This document shows, in pieces, positions 34,401 to 41,437 of a DNA stretch of 64,000 nucleotides (its first letter is position 1; each line of letters opens with the position of its first letter). The notes below the pieces were generated by a model. The model was not told the origin of the DNA, searched no databases, and saw nothing but the letters and a program-made list of their open reading frames with translations. The stretch comes from Gammaproteobacteria bacterium (GTDB taxonomy: Bacteria > Pseudomonadota > Gammaproteobacteria > Pseudomonadales > Halieaceae): assembly GCA_024742415.1 (NCBI GenBank), contig JANSYN010000007.1:186001-250000 (forward strand). The letters are read 5' to 3'. The position numbers and the translations under genes were made by a program.

Positions 34401-36454
34401 GTGATCACAAACACGACTTCGTCGAAGGCATCCGCGCCCCGGGCATCGCCCGTTACCAGCGCCTGGCCGGGGTCGGCAGGTGGTGCAGGCGTGATCACCG
34501 CAGCGGGATTGGCAACGGAGAAAACCCCCTTGGTAATCATGAGGTCGGGTGCACCCACGCGCAGCGGTGCGGCCTGCAGGTCGGAGGTGGTCTGGCCGAT
34601 GGCGTTATCGTAGAAGGAGCCATACAGGTTGGTCAGGAACAGGTCGTCCGCGAAGGGCTCACCTGAGACCATGGCGGTCAGTTCAAGGGCCAGGCGAGCA
34701 GGGCCGGTTGTGCTCAGGTCGCCGAAATCGAAACTGACGGAATTCTGCCCCACGTCCACAGACACATCCGGCATGAGTGCGGCAAAGGGCGGCAGCACTG
34801 TCCAGCCATTCACGGTGTCAAAGTCGCGTACGTCAAAGACCGGGCGCGGCAGGTAGTCCACGAAAACAACGTTTGAGGAGTCGCCCGCGGGGATTTCAAG
34901 GTCCAACAGGAAAGTCACCGCTTCGCCGGGCATGACTTCGGTGGGTGGCGGTGGGTTGAGAATGGTCTTTGCAGCTACGTTGGGGGTGATGACGGCGCTG
35001 GCTTGTGAGTCGTTCTGCGCGCTGCCGCCCTCGGTCAGTGTGTACTCCAGTTCGGCAGCGTTGAGCAGTTCATCATTGGCCTGTACCGGCACATTACCGG
35101 GGCCTGCGTAGGTCTGCAGTATGTCAACGCGATAGCGCAACTGGCCATCACTGGCATTGGGCAGGGTGCCACCGAACGCTGCGCCGATGTCCCAGGTCAC
35201 GGTCGTTTCACCGCTACCGGGCCCGGCAACTTCCGCGGCGCTAATTGCGACAGGGCTGCCGTTGACGCGTAACTCTACGGTGCTGTCAAACGCCGTGCCG
35301 TTGGGCAGTATATCGGTAATGATGAAGTCGCTGGCGCCGGAGCCCATACCGGGGTAATCCGTCAACTGGAAGTCGATGGCATAGGTCAGGCTTCCCCCGG
35401 GCAAGGCATCGCCCGTGACCGATTTTTGCATCGCTGCGTGTACTGCCAGTACCTGGCTCTGTGCAAAATCGCTGTAGTCATCGCCCTGGTACTGGTACTC
35501 AATGTCTACCGTGTTTTCGATAAGCTGGCTGTCGTCGACCGCCTCGTCGAGTATGTCGACAATGTAGGCCGGGAAGGTCACCACAAGGTCTGCCTCGCCC
35601 GCCGTGCCGGTGACGGCGCTGCAATCCACAATGAGATCGCCGCCAGAAGCATCGGCGGGTGCATTCGGTGCGTTCGTAACGGCGCAGCCAACACCCAGCG
35701 GAGCGGTGATGTTGATCGGTCCGCCAGTCCATTGCAGCTGTGGTGGCAGGGTGTCGGTCAGGTTTACGTTGTCCAGCGTAACGCCCTGTGAGATATCGAC
35801 ACGCTGCGCATAGGTGAACGTATGGCTGGGGCCTGGCGGTCGTTCGCCTTCGGGCGCGGAATTGGTTTTTTCGACGCGCGCCAGTTGCGGCGTGACTGTG
35901 CTGGTGACCTGGCCGCCACTGATTGCGCCGCTGTCGCCGGTTGGCGTGCTGCCGAATTCAAAGCCCGGTATGACCGAGACTTCCAGCGGCACGTTGATCT
36001 GGGCACCTGCGGCCACAACCACGCAGACGTCCAGTACCAGGGCGGGGCTGGCGGTATCGACCGAGCCCACGGGATAGCGCAGTATGCTGGCGCTGCCGCC
36101 CTCATTGCCGCTGATCGTGTTTTCGGTGATTGGGTCAACGAGTTCGCCACTGGGGCCAAAGGTCCCGATGGGTTCGATGATCGGGGCGATGTTGATAAAG
36201 CTGACGCTGGAGATGGTCACATCGGCGTCGGTAATCCCGACAATGTAGGGCCCGAAGCCGGTGCCGCCGGCGCTGTTGGTGAAGTCGACACTGGCGCAGG
36301 TTTCCTCACCGATCAATGGTTCTGCCGGCAGGCCGGACAGTGTCGCCGTGGGCGACTGCGCAACGGCTAGCGGCGCGAGGATGAGCAGGGCAAGTGCAGT
36401 GAGTAAGGCTCGGCTGCAAGCGCTGCGCTTTGAACGGATAAGGGTTGTGCTCAA
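28424..36454 (-). CDS. Giant secreted DUF11-repeat protein with IPTL-CTERM-like tail
   Basis: About 2,676 residues, the longest gene here. A signal peptide (ACSRALLTALALLILAPLAVAQ) is followed by some 15-20 beta-sandwich modules of roughly 110-160 residues of the DUF11/isopeptide type. Their marks are VTYTLTLANTGAAPATDIVITD, LTDQLPTDLQLVPGS and VTFELVV. The last three modules are most alike (LTYRNLGNQVATGVVIDETVP and close variants, each followed by DDGNNG). The end, VPTLPTLGLIILSVLVGLGG then a basic RLRKRRR, is an IPTL-CTERM sorting signal. It should be exported and displayed as an adhesin or envelope filament. TTG 36454 is chosen for its AAGAGG site; the frame stays open to TTG 36526 through a T10 run. 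Confidence 0.88.
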   Translation of the reverse strand: MSTTLIRSKRSACSRALLTALALLILAPLAVAQSPTATLSGLPAEPLIGEETCASVDFTNSAGGTGFGPYIVGITDADVTISSVSFINIAPIIEPIGTFGPSGELVDPITENTISGNEGGSASILRYPVGSVDTASPALVLDVCVVVAAGAQINVPLEVSVIPGFEFGSTPTGDSGAISGGQVTSTVTPQLARVEKTNSAPEGERPPGPSHTFTYAQRVDISQGVTLDNVNLTDTLPPQLQWTGGPINITAPLGVGCAVTNAPNAPADASGGDLIVDCSAVTGTAGEADLVVTFPAYIVDILDEAVDDSQLIENTVDIEYQYQGDDYSDFAQSQVLAVHAAMQKSVTGDALPGGSLTYAIDFQLTDYPGMGSGASDFIITDILPNGTAFDSTVELRVNGSPVAISAAEVAGPGSGETTVTWDIGAAFGGTLPNASDGQLRYRVDILQTYAGPGNVPVQANDELLNAAELEYTLTEGGSAQNDSQASAVITPNVAAKTILNPPPPTEVMPGEAVTFLLDLEIPAGDSSNVVFVDYLPRPVFDVRDFDTVNGWTVLPPFAALMPDVSVDVGQNSVSFDFGDLSTTGPARLALELTAMVSGEPFADDLFLTNLYGSFYDNAIGQTTSDLQAAPLRVGAPDLMITKGVFSVANPAAVITPAPPADPGQALVTGDARGADAFDEVVFVITVENIGGQPAYAVTITDAAVNGLDCPGAPTVTNGNGDTLTFTGGLQSAGGLVLDDPLPGNDDNPPSGGAPFGADTALLRLTCTLQGNISPGERLTNTAGVTWVSTPGGGGSFPTRIDDAVIETALPEVDKSIVSIAPGYAMDGRLATIGEVVTYSVAITVPEGQSPAVRFEDLLDVGLAHVEVLSITASSAALTTDAGSFADVLNNNLGYLAQGGGTTGPDRKLVFGPTNLASGFGLVTNSNSDNATDETLTIVYRARVLNAIANVANISLRNRARWYWTPAGGTELQVQDRAPAITLVEPALSVSKTFTPNIGDNSTPPLVTIELAHSGTSGSDAFDLLFTDKLPVDMEIPGGAASVSLTNCPATTRVDVLAETTSDKLEIEWAALPTTNGVCIIEFQSDFRFTPLAGITLNNCAQVQWQSLSAADQPLPAAPNNTIAVERTGDTDAAGGAANTYLSQGCDLFKVFDVGIEKTVSSTSQPQTDAIPGTPAGAESLTIGEEVTFELVVTLPAARAVELEVTDLLPTNGALLEVLSARTVRTGSDLSFSPGGDDDPVADISDDNSDGFADKVVLNYGRVVNTGSDGATDADRIVIEVVAKVLDSARNQNNDLDANRAIVRFLPGLESSAEQPVEIVEPLLDIDKSADVSEVEAGDEITYQVRVQHSAASRVDAQDVNLTDQLPTDLQLVPGSAQIGSVCDTPPSSGPTEVGNGFSAQWAAFPLGGVCDIAFRALVSRTAITGNTLVNEAQLAWTSLNTQGDTEDRDYATTDQWTVLVSPPGLNKLLTDTSIPETTQRPLATENDLTIGETATFTIAADFPDGTTLDAVLTDLLPSDGVALDFMPGSSRIIAIGGDLQLSSGLGIGDAATACTPPDSNCLSWSLGDIINAEDTRPEPDLEDRIVFEVTAIVLDDAANVGTGEDDNKRNTATLTTSESVLGDIEQFNIVEPLLGIRKLTGNGVPEGFTEAAQEERFRLVIEHTAASSAAAFNLEIVDELAPEMLWIEDPLEPLASDCPGFTVVSTPSVGSSGILEFTVDALPLATRSCEISFKVQMDPALGVPGLYRNDVTLDWESAPGSPQSRTYSDMARARLFADADNFVVKRVGNTSLDDDEQGAMDPSDPLAQVATIGEVISYELVAVFTEGTSTNVSLVDTFQQDGDGTLALVSGNVAFVGDNITTSLPGMITMPQADPEIEVLYGTVENLADGVTDQNDSIAFTLQLQVPDEPANMAGDRLLNTVELMFDGIADVITVDSAVDVLIVEPQLSLNKTFTGLVLDEATLRLELENTGTSAAFDTVITDVFSDSLWVPGSLVPITVPPGFAISESVAGNDITVEIAAASAQTPPTPEEVLLPGENLVVEFSLRLQNNGQPGPTSIPNTATAEATSLPGPDAAERTYTATAQDTLELPELALQKTWIAPGNPAEPGDLVTYTLTLANTGAAPATDIVITDTPDSIGEFQVGSVNTSTVGSGASVTVVTGNNPGDTQIRVTSAALAAGGSVIVTYDVRIPLPYPDADGAAEALENQAAAESAEISPLVSDDPTTAADDDATIVPLVADPIMTIDKMDGVLFSSPGSVLSYNLQYGNAGNQDATGVVITETVPDFTTFEANASTPGWVCDAGGAAGDTCRFTVGDLSGGSSADIIFAVLVDTFVPSGVSEITNTVSIADDGRENDSNAPVIPSVDDDLETTPLVAAPVLEILKDDGGQSVVPGQTFFYTLTYRNLGNQVATGVVIDETVPLHTTFSDAASGNTNWDCADGSLSGTTCQTLVGDLVPGASAQTAQFGLRVLTPAAAGADFINNTARIRDDGNNGLGVVVNDQDSDVTPIIANPDLTILKINDAGFVKVDQTITYELTYRNVGNQDATGAVVRETVPRGTEFARGASLPTTWSCPPRSPGGTVCTALVGDLGAGQGGVLKFAVQVVREPRGSKIENVARTNDDGNNGADPTPENNITRLINSFRPKEVPTLPTLGLIILSVLVGLGGAARLRKRRRQ

Positions 36455-36895
36455 GGCGTGGGCCTCTTGGTCGGTTGTGGCAGTGCCGGCAGCGGTTGCA
36501 AAAAAAAAACCGACAGCGGTCGTCAAAAAAAGCCGTTAGCGGTTGTCAAAAAAAGCCGTTAGCGGTCGTTAGAAAAAGCCGTTAGCGGTCGTTAGAAAAA
36601 GCCGTTAGCGGTCGTTAAAAAAAGCCGTTAGCGGTCGTTAGAAAAAGCCGTTAGCGGTCGTTAGAAAAAGCCGTTAGCGGTTGTTCAAGACCCCACTGCC
36701 AGACCCTCTCGTCGCAGCACGGTACTGTCAGCGTATGATGTTATTGCCCGGAGACGGCCCGGTCTGCTATCCCCACGGGTGCTCCTTCTGCAGCATCGCG
36801 CGAACTGCGGGCTATATAGTAATACGCGCGGGTGTCGGATACCAAGAATTGCGCGCTTCAAACGTTATCAGATTGTAAATGTGTACTGGCCGCAG
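36455..36895. other. Leader and promoter region of the giant repeat gene
   Basis: No credible gene is seen. Nearest the gene are a run of ten A (36500-36509) and a 23-bp repeat array. Further out, about 36812-36846, lies an AT-rich stretch that on the minus strand reads TTGGTA, 18 bases, TACTAT, the best promoter-like pair here. If it is used, the array is transcribed as part of a leader of about 350 bases. The other flank holds the 3-prime end of the DUF3089 gene. Confidence 0.45.
36487..36689 (-). repeat. 23-bp tandem repeat array, about eight to nine copies
   Basis: Plus-strand units follow GCGGTCGTTA then an A-rich run then GCCGTTA, repeating every 23 bases. The inner copies differ by one or two bases (GTTAG, GTTAA, GTCAA), and the first and last copies are degenerate. 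Read toward the giant gene, each unit gives CCGCTAACGG followed by a T tract, a minimal hairpin plus T run. Unit length is not a multiple of three. It sits directly upstream of the start codon region. Confidence 0.9.
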
Positions 36896-38047
36896 CTAGC
36901 GCGAATGCGCCCGCAGGTATGTGTTTGCGCGCAAAATCGCATTGTTGCGTATGTCCATATAGAACATGGCGTAGTCCAGCCCATGGTAGGAATCCCCCAT
37001 TGAGCCCCTGCGCCCGAAATCGTTGTCTGATTGGTCGGTAATGTACAGGCGGCCGTCGGCACATTCGGCCTCTACATAGTGCGCCAGCGGTGCCCCCAGC
37101 GGTGCAAACTGTACGCCGCGCGCAGCGTCGTCGCCGCTGAACTCGGCGTGGTACTCGCCCGAGGTGCGGACCGCACCCGCATGCTTGTCCTTGCCCACCC
37201 AGGGGCCGTTCTGCTTCCAGCTAAGCGGATTCACGCAGACGATATCCGCGGGCTCCAGTGACCCCTTCCTGGCAACACTGTAGGTGTCCCAGTGCACAAT
37301 GCAGGCCAGTTGATCCGCCGCATTACAGACCGGGATGTCCTGCAGTCCATCAAGGCGATGCGTTTCCATGTAGCCACCAATCAGGAAGGCTGCGACGAGC
37401 TGTTCCCTGAGCGGCGTACCGCTGATTTTCCGGCGCAGCAGTTCGACGCTGTGGTGAGTGCCCTGGCTGTGACTGGCGAGAATGAACGGCCTGCCCTGGT
37501 TGAAGTGTGCAAGGTAGTAATCGAATGCGCGCGCAACGTCCTGGTAGGCAAACCCCAGCACCGCATCGCGCAGTGCGTCGTCATTTTGCATGTAAGTGAA
37601 CATCGACGCCTGTCGATAGCGCGGTGCATACACATTGCAACAGCCGTTGTAGGGGCTGGCCTGGTTTGCCATCATCCAGCGGGTGTTTTCCTCGGTGGAC
37701 GTCTCTGCGTTCATGGAAAAGGTCCAGCTTGAACCTTTCAGGAATCCGGTGGGATGAACAAAAAAGACATCCACCGGCGCTGCGCCCGGCGCAAACGTAT
37801 TGCGCACACCGGCAGGCACGAGGTCAGCGAGGTCGTCGCGGCCTGGCAGTGCGGCCCAGTTCGCGGTGTCTGCATAGTCCGGTTGGGCACCGGGCTGGGC
37901 TGCCGGGTCGAATGGCTTGTCGGGCGCGCCGGTGATCACGTCCCACACGATCTTGACCATGGGGCCGTTGCCGGTGGCATAGAGGGCAGCTGCGCCGACA
38001 GCGGCCAGGAGTATCAGGGTGATGACAACGCGTTTTAACCAGACCAT
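36896..38047 (-). CDS. DUF3089 alpha/beta hydrolase-like protein
   Basis: A 383-residue protein with one N-terminal membrane helix (VVITLILLAAVGAAALYATG) and a DUF3089 domain, which is an alpha/beta hydrolase fold. The nucleophile elbow is SHSQGTHH in RPFILASHSQG. VDVFFVHPTG, NVYAPRYRQA and AFDYYLAHFNQGRPF are family signatures. A periplasm-facing esterase or lipase-like role is likely, with unknown substrate. ATG start with GGGATA upstream. It stands alone, in the same direction as the giant gene. Confidence 0.88.
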   Translation of the reverse strand: MVWLKRVVITLILLAAVGAAALYATGNGPMVKIVWDVITGAPDKPFDPAAQPGAQPDYADTANWAALPGRDDLADLVPAGVRNTFAPGAAPVDVFFVHPTGFLKGSSWTFSMNAETSTEENTRWMMANQASPYNGCCNVYAPRYRQASMFTYMQNDDALRDAVLGFAYQDVARAFDYYLAHFNQGRPFILASHSQGTHHSVELLRRKISGTPLREQLVAAFLIGGYMETHRLDGLQDIPVCNAADQLACIVHWDTYSVARKGSLEPADIVCVNPLSWKQNGPWVGKDKHAGAVRTSGEYHAEFSGDDAARGVQFAPLGAPLAHYVEAECADGRLYITDQSDNDFGRRGSMGDSYHGLDYAMFYMDIRNNAILRANTYLRAHSR

Positions 38048-38067
38048 GTGTTTATCCCGTTATTATT

Positions 38068-38091
38068 GTTGCTGTTGCTGTTGCTGTTGCT
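38068..38091. repeat. Hexanucleotide repeat (GTTGCT)4
   Basis: Four tandem GTTGCT units, 20 bases upstream of the DUF3089 start on the plus-strand coordinate. Such arrays can change length by slippage. Confidence 0.8.
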
Positions 38092-38211
38092 CTAGTAGTC
38101 GTTCCAGTTGTTACCGTGGTTGTAGATGGACTGATGCATGTAGTGGACGATACCTCTGGTGATTGATTTGCTGCGGTTGGTGCCAATCCTCCTCACGAGG
38201 TATTACTGACG

Positions 38212-38252
38212 ATGTTGTCTAGCAGTGTCGTCTAGCAGTGTCGTCTAGCAGT
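38212..38252. repeat. 13-bp tandem repeat, three copies
   Basis: The unit TGTCGTCTAGCAG occurs twice exactly, preceded by a near copy with TTGTCTAGCAG. Confidence 0.8.
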
Positions 38253-38438
38253 ACGTGTTGACGCCAACCCTCGCAAGCGATGATCGCCGGTACGGTCGCG
38301 ATTGCAGCCGGCAGCACAGCGGGTGCAGAGTAGGGCGCCAGAATCGCGCGAGCAGGCAGATGCCTGTGATGCTTCGTGCGTGGTCTGCACACGGTGCATT
38401 ATAGTACAGGCCGATGACTTTTTCGTGTGCCTGTGTGG

Positions 38439-38456
38439 CTTGCGATCGATCGCAAG
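38439..38456. promoter_or_regulatory. Perfect 18-bp palindrome upstream of the DUF6122 gene
   Basis: CTTGCGATCGATCGCAAG is identical to its reverse complement over all 18 bases and ends 38 bases before the ATG at 38495. No T tract follows, so an operator is more likely than a terminator. Confidence 0.6.
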
Positions 38457-38494
38457 GCTAGTATCCAACCTGCCCTGGCAAGAGCCTCGTCACT

Positions 38495-38827
38495 ATGTTC
38501 CATATACTGCTGCATTTCCTGGTGCCCGGCGCCATTGTTGCCGTGTTTTTTCGCAAAAACTGGCAGTTAGCGTACGCGATACTGGTGGCGACCATGCTCG
38601 TCGACCTCGATCATCTGCTGGCGACGCCTGTTTACGACGCAGCGCGCTGCAGCATAGGCTTTCACCCGCTGCACCAACCGGGCTTGATTGCCTTCTACGT
38701 GGCACTGTGTGTCATGCCAAAATTGCCCCGGCTCAGACTGGTGGGGCTGGGATTGTGCGTACACATGGCGCTGGATGCGATAGACTGTCAGGTAACCAGC
38801 GGTATCTGGATGAGTACCCTGCACTGA
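38495..38827 (+). CDS. DUF6122 family membrane protein
   Basis: A 110-residue protein with about three to four membrane helices. The sequence LVPGAIVAVFFRKNWQLAYAILVATMLVDLDHLLATP and RCSIGFHPLHQPGLIAFYV fits the DUF6122 family, with conserved Asp-His pairs (DLDH, FHPLH, CVHMALD). These suggest a membrane metal-dependent hydrolase like the YdjM/LexA-regulated group, but no activity is known. Start ATG; the ribosome binding site is weak. Preceded by the 18-bp palindrome. Confidence 0.8.
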   Translation: MFHILLHFLVPGAIVAVFFRKNWQLAYAILVATMLVDLDHLLATPVYDAARCSIGFHPLHQPGLIAFYVALCVMPKLPRLRLVGLGLCVHMALDAIDCQVTSGIWMSTLH

Positions 38828-38978
38828 CGTATCCGCCCGTGGCAAATGGGTGCCTGTTGCACCCAATGCCGGGTACTGTCATGTGGCCCGGAGTAAAAAT
38901 GCAGGCTCGCTGTGGCCGGTCGTCGGGCCGACTCGGTGGCCCTGCAGGCTGTAAAACCCGTACGAACAGGAGTCGTCC

Positions 38979-39554
38979 ATGCTCACTGCCAAACCTGTAA
39001 CGTTGTGTAACGTTCTGCTGTCGCTGCTGCTGGCCCTCACGACCAGTGCTGCTGTCGTTGCCGTGGCCGACGGCGGCGTCGATCAGGCCAGGCCATCGCG
39101 CGGCGCTGAACTACTGCTGCCGTACAAGCAACAGCTGCAGTCTGCCTTGCTAGGCGGCATGAGCCAGGGTGTCGTCGAAGCTATTGCGGCGTGTCGCCTC
39201 CAGGCGCCTGCGATCGCCCAGTCGTTATCGCACAACACAGTGCAGTTGGGGCGCACCAGCCATCGTCTGCGTAACCCCGAAAACAGCGCGCCCGATTGGG
39301 TGGCACCCCTGTTGCAGGCTTACCTTGCCACGCCTGCCGACAGAGCAGCCAAACAGGTTGCGCTGGACAATAATCGCTCAGGCTATGTTGAGCCTATCGT
39401 GCTGCAACCCATGTGCACTGCCTGCCACGGGCAGGCAATCGCGCCAGAAGTGGCCGAGCGTCTGGCGGCACTGTATCCGCGCGACCAGGCCGTTGGATTC
39501 ATGCCGGGTGAACTGCGCGGTGTTTTCTGGGTAGAGTATGCAGTGGAACCGTGA
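38979..39554 (+). CDS. DUF3365 (Tll0287-like) c-type haem protein
   Basis: A 191-residue precursor with a signal peptide (LLSLLLALTTSAAVVAVA). The haem-binding motif CTACH lies at residues 146-150 in LQPMCTACHGQAI, the place expected for the DUF3365 family, a PAS-like fold with one covalently bound haem. RNPENSAPDWVAPLL and FWVEYAV are further family marks. It acts in the periplasm as a possible redox or gas sensor or electron carrier. AACAGGAG about 10 bases upstream of the ATG is a good binding site. Confidence 0.85.
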   Translation: MLTAKPVTLCNVLLSLLLALTTSAAVVAVADGGVDQARPSRGAELLLPYKQQLQSALLGGMSQGVVEAIAACRLQAPAIAQSLSHNTVQLGRTSHRLRNPENSAPDWVAPLLQAYLATPADRAAKQVALDNNRSGYVEPIVLQPMCTACHGQAIAPEVAERLAALYPRDQAVGFMPGELRGVFWVEYAVEP

Positions 39555-39714
39555 CACCCGGTCGAGGTGTCAGCCCTGTGATTGGCGTACGGTCGAGTGA
39601 AGCGTCGGCAGCCGAAAAGGTCTGCCTGCAGGCACTGGCCGTCGGCAGCCTTTGGCGATCCAACCCGGGGCCGTCGCGCCAGCGGTACACTGTGAACGCG
39701 CACAGGAGTCAGTG

Positions 39715-40083
39715 ATGGTCGCCAGGGTAAAGTTATATCTGCAGCATGATCAACTCGAACAGGAGCTCGAGGCGCGCATCGTGCCGCACCTGGCAAGGGC
39801 GGCACTGGGTGAAAACGACTGGGTATTCTGTGCCGCCGACTTCAACCCAGCGCCGCGCTGGCAGCAGTATGAGGACGCCGAAACTGCATCGCTGATCACC
39901 CTGGGCAGGCAGATTCTGGGCCTGAAAGCCAAACTGGGCGAGCCGGATGAAGGCTCTATCGCCGAACAGCTGTGTGTTTATTGCCGCCTGTGGGCTGCTG
40001 CCCGCGGCGATCACCGCGCGGCTGCACAGACGTTGGCGCAGCGCTTTCTGTCGCAGATTTCTGCTGCGAATCGTGCGCGCTAG
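39715..40083 (+). CDS. Uncharacterised protein, 122 residues
   Basis: Not recognised. A soluble helical protein with two cysteines in LCVYCRLWAA and the run VFCAADFNPAPRWQQY near the middle. CAGGAG at 39702-39707 and the ATG at 39715 define the start; a GTG three bases earlier is an alternative. There is no signal peptide or membrane helix. It lies between the haem protein and a VOC protein, all plus strand, without tight coupling. Coding character is supported by the ribosome site and by codon use similar to its neighbours. Confidence 0.65.
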   Translation: MVARVKLYLQHDQLEQELEARIVPHLARAALGENDWVFCAADFNPAPRWQQYEDAETASLITLGRQILGLKAKLGEPDEGSIAEQLCVYCRLWAAARGDHRAAAQTLAQRFLSQISAANRAR

Positions 40084-40134
40084 CAGGCGCCGCTCGCGGT
40101 TGACCTGGCACCGTTGCAGGGCAAGGAGTCCACA

Positions 40135-40491
40135 ATGAAAATGAATTACTTTGTGTTTGGTACCAATGATCGCGCTGCCGCGGCTGCGTTCTATGATCAA
40201 CTGCTGGCTGATCAGGGGTTCGCCAGGATTCATGAGGACGACAGAATGACGGTCTGGGCGCATGCAGAGTGTATGTTCGCTGTGGCGCAGCCCTACGATG
40301 GTGCGCCGGCGACCAACGGCAATGGCACCATGCTAGGTTGGCAGGTGGAATCCCCCGCGCAGGTCTCGGCGCTTTACGAGCGCGTCATCGCACTGGGTGG
40401 GATTGACGCGGGGGAACCTGGCATTCGCTCTGGAAGGTTCAGTGCCTATGCGCGCGACCTGGACAACAACAAGCTGTGTTTTTTCCATTGA
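40135..40491 (+). CDS. VOC (glyoxalase/bleomycin resistance) superfamily protein
   Basis: A 118-residue single VOC domain: MNYFVFGTNDRAAAAAFYDQLLADQGF at the start and GRFSAYARDLDNNKLCFF at the end, both typical of small glyoxalase-like proteins. Metal ligand positions are only partly visible, so catalysis is uncertain. AAGGAG about 9 bases upstream fixes the ATG at 40135. It is followed 48 bp later by an SDR gene, perhaps in one unit. Confidence 0.85.
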   Translation: MKMNYFVFGTNDRAAAAAFYDQLLADQGFARIHEDDRMTVWAHAECMFAVAQPYDGAPATNGNGTMLGWQVESPAQVSALYERVIALGGIDAGEPGIRSGRFSAYARDLDNNKLCFFH

Positions 40492-40539
40492 TCGTACAGG
40501 CAGGCAAGTAATAACAGGCACCGACGGTGCAGGAGAGGT

Positions 40540-41322
40540 ATGAGCAAAACGCAAGGCAGGGTAGAGGATAAGGTCGCAATTGTTACCGGTGGCGCGCAGG
40601 GCCTGGGAGAAGCTGCAGTAGCGCGGTTGTGTGCAGAGGGCGCCAGTGTGATTGTCTGCGACGCCAATGCCACAGCGGGTGAGCGCACCGCCCACCGGCA
40701 TGGCGCCAGTTTCCTGCCGCTTGACGTGTGCCAGGAGGCGCAGTGGGAGGCGATCATAGCGCAGGTGTTGGCCAGTTACGGCAAGCTCGACGTGCTGGTC
40801 AATAACGCTGGCATTTTCAGTAGCTGCCCCATCGACGAAATGACACTGCAAGCGTTTGAGCGGGTAATCGCGGTGAATCTCACAGGCAGTTTTTTGGGGT
40901 GCAAGCACGCGGTACGCGCGATGAAGCGCAATCCCGAAGGCGTTGGCGGATCTATCATCAACCTGTCTTCGGTAACCGGGCTCAGGGGGCAGGTGGGTGG
41001 CGCTGCCTATGCCTCCTCCAAGGGCGGTGTACGCCTGTTGACCAAGTCGGTTGCGATGGAAAACGCCAGGTACCAGATTCGCTGCAATTCTGTGCACCCC
41101 GGCATCATGCAAACACCTATGTTCGAGGCGATTCTGGACAAGGTGGATGGCGCGCCCGATGCCTTGCGCACGCATATTGGCGATCAAACCCCACTGGGTC
41201 GCGTGGGCAGCGCAGAAGATATCGGCGACATGGTGCTATTTCTTGCCAGTGACGAAAGCCGCTTTGTTACCGGCGCTGAAATGGTCGTCGATGGCGGTGC
41301 AACGGCGGGTCTACCCTATTGA
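40540..41322 (+). CDS. Short-chain dehydrogenase/reductase, classical type
   Basis: A 260-residue classical SDR. The cofactor motif TGGAQGLG occupies residues 16-23, NNAG is at 88-91, and the catalytic set includes Ser143/144, Tyr157 and Lys161 (YASSK). Asp41 after the second strand (IVCDAN) favours NAD(H) over NADP(H). The sequence resembles 3alpha,20beta-hydroxysteroid dehydrogenases and FabG-like enzymes; the substrate is probably a secondary alcohol or ketone. GGAGAGG lies just before the ATG. Confidence 0.92.
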   Translation: MSKTQGRVEDKVAIVTGGAQGLGEAAVARLCAEGASVIVCDANATAGERTAHRHGASFLPLDVCQEAQWEAIIAQVLASYGKLDVLVNNAGIFSSCPIDEMTLQAFERVIAVNLTGSFLGCKHAVRAMKRNPEGVGGSIINLSSVTGLRGQVGGAAYASSKGGVRLLTKSVAMENARYQIRCNSVHPGIMQTPMFEAILDKVDGAPDALRTHIGDQTPLGRVGSAEDIGDMVLFLASDESRFVTGAEMVVDGGATAGLPY

Positions 41323-41437
41323 GTCGCCCCCAGCCCAGCCGCGGGAGGCGCAGGCCGCTCACTGTTATACCCCTGCGTCAGGTGCTCTGCAGATGATGGT
41401 GAAACAGCGGTCCGCGGCGCCCTGCAGTCGATTGGCA

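Larger units (their letters stand above)
38048..38494. other. Repeat-rich divergent intergenic region
   Basis: 447 bases without a convincing gene. They contain four or so GTTGCT hexamers next to the DUF3089 start (38068-38091), about three copies of a 13-bp repeat at 38212-38252, and a perfect 18-bp palindrome 38 bases before the DUF6122 gene. A frame on the minus strand (38232-38468) runs through the repeats and looks spurious. Confidence 0.6.

Noticed and set aside
36487-36689. CRISPR array
   Set aside because: Units of 23 bp repeat with no unique spacers, and no cas genes are present.
38232-38468. Minus-strand frame with CNRDRTGDHRLRG, considered as a hidden tRNA or small gene
   Set aside because: No T-loop or cloverleaf could be found, and the frame runs across short tandem repeats and the palindrome.
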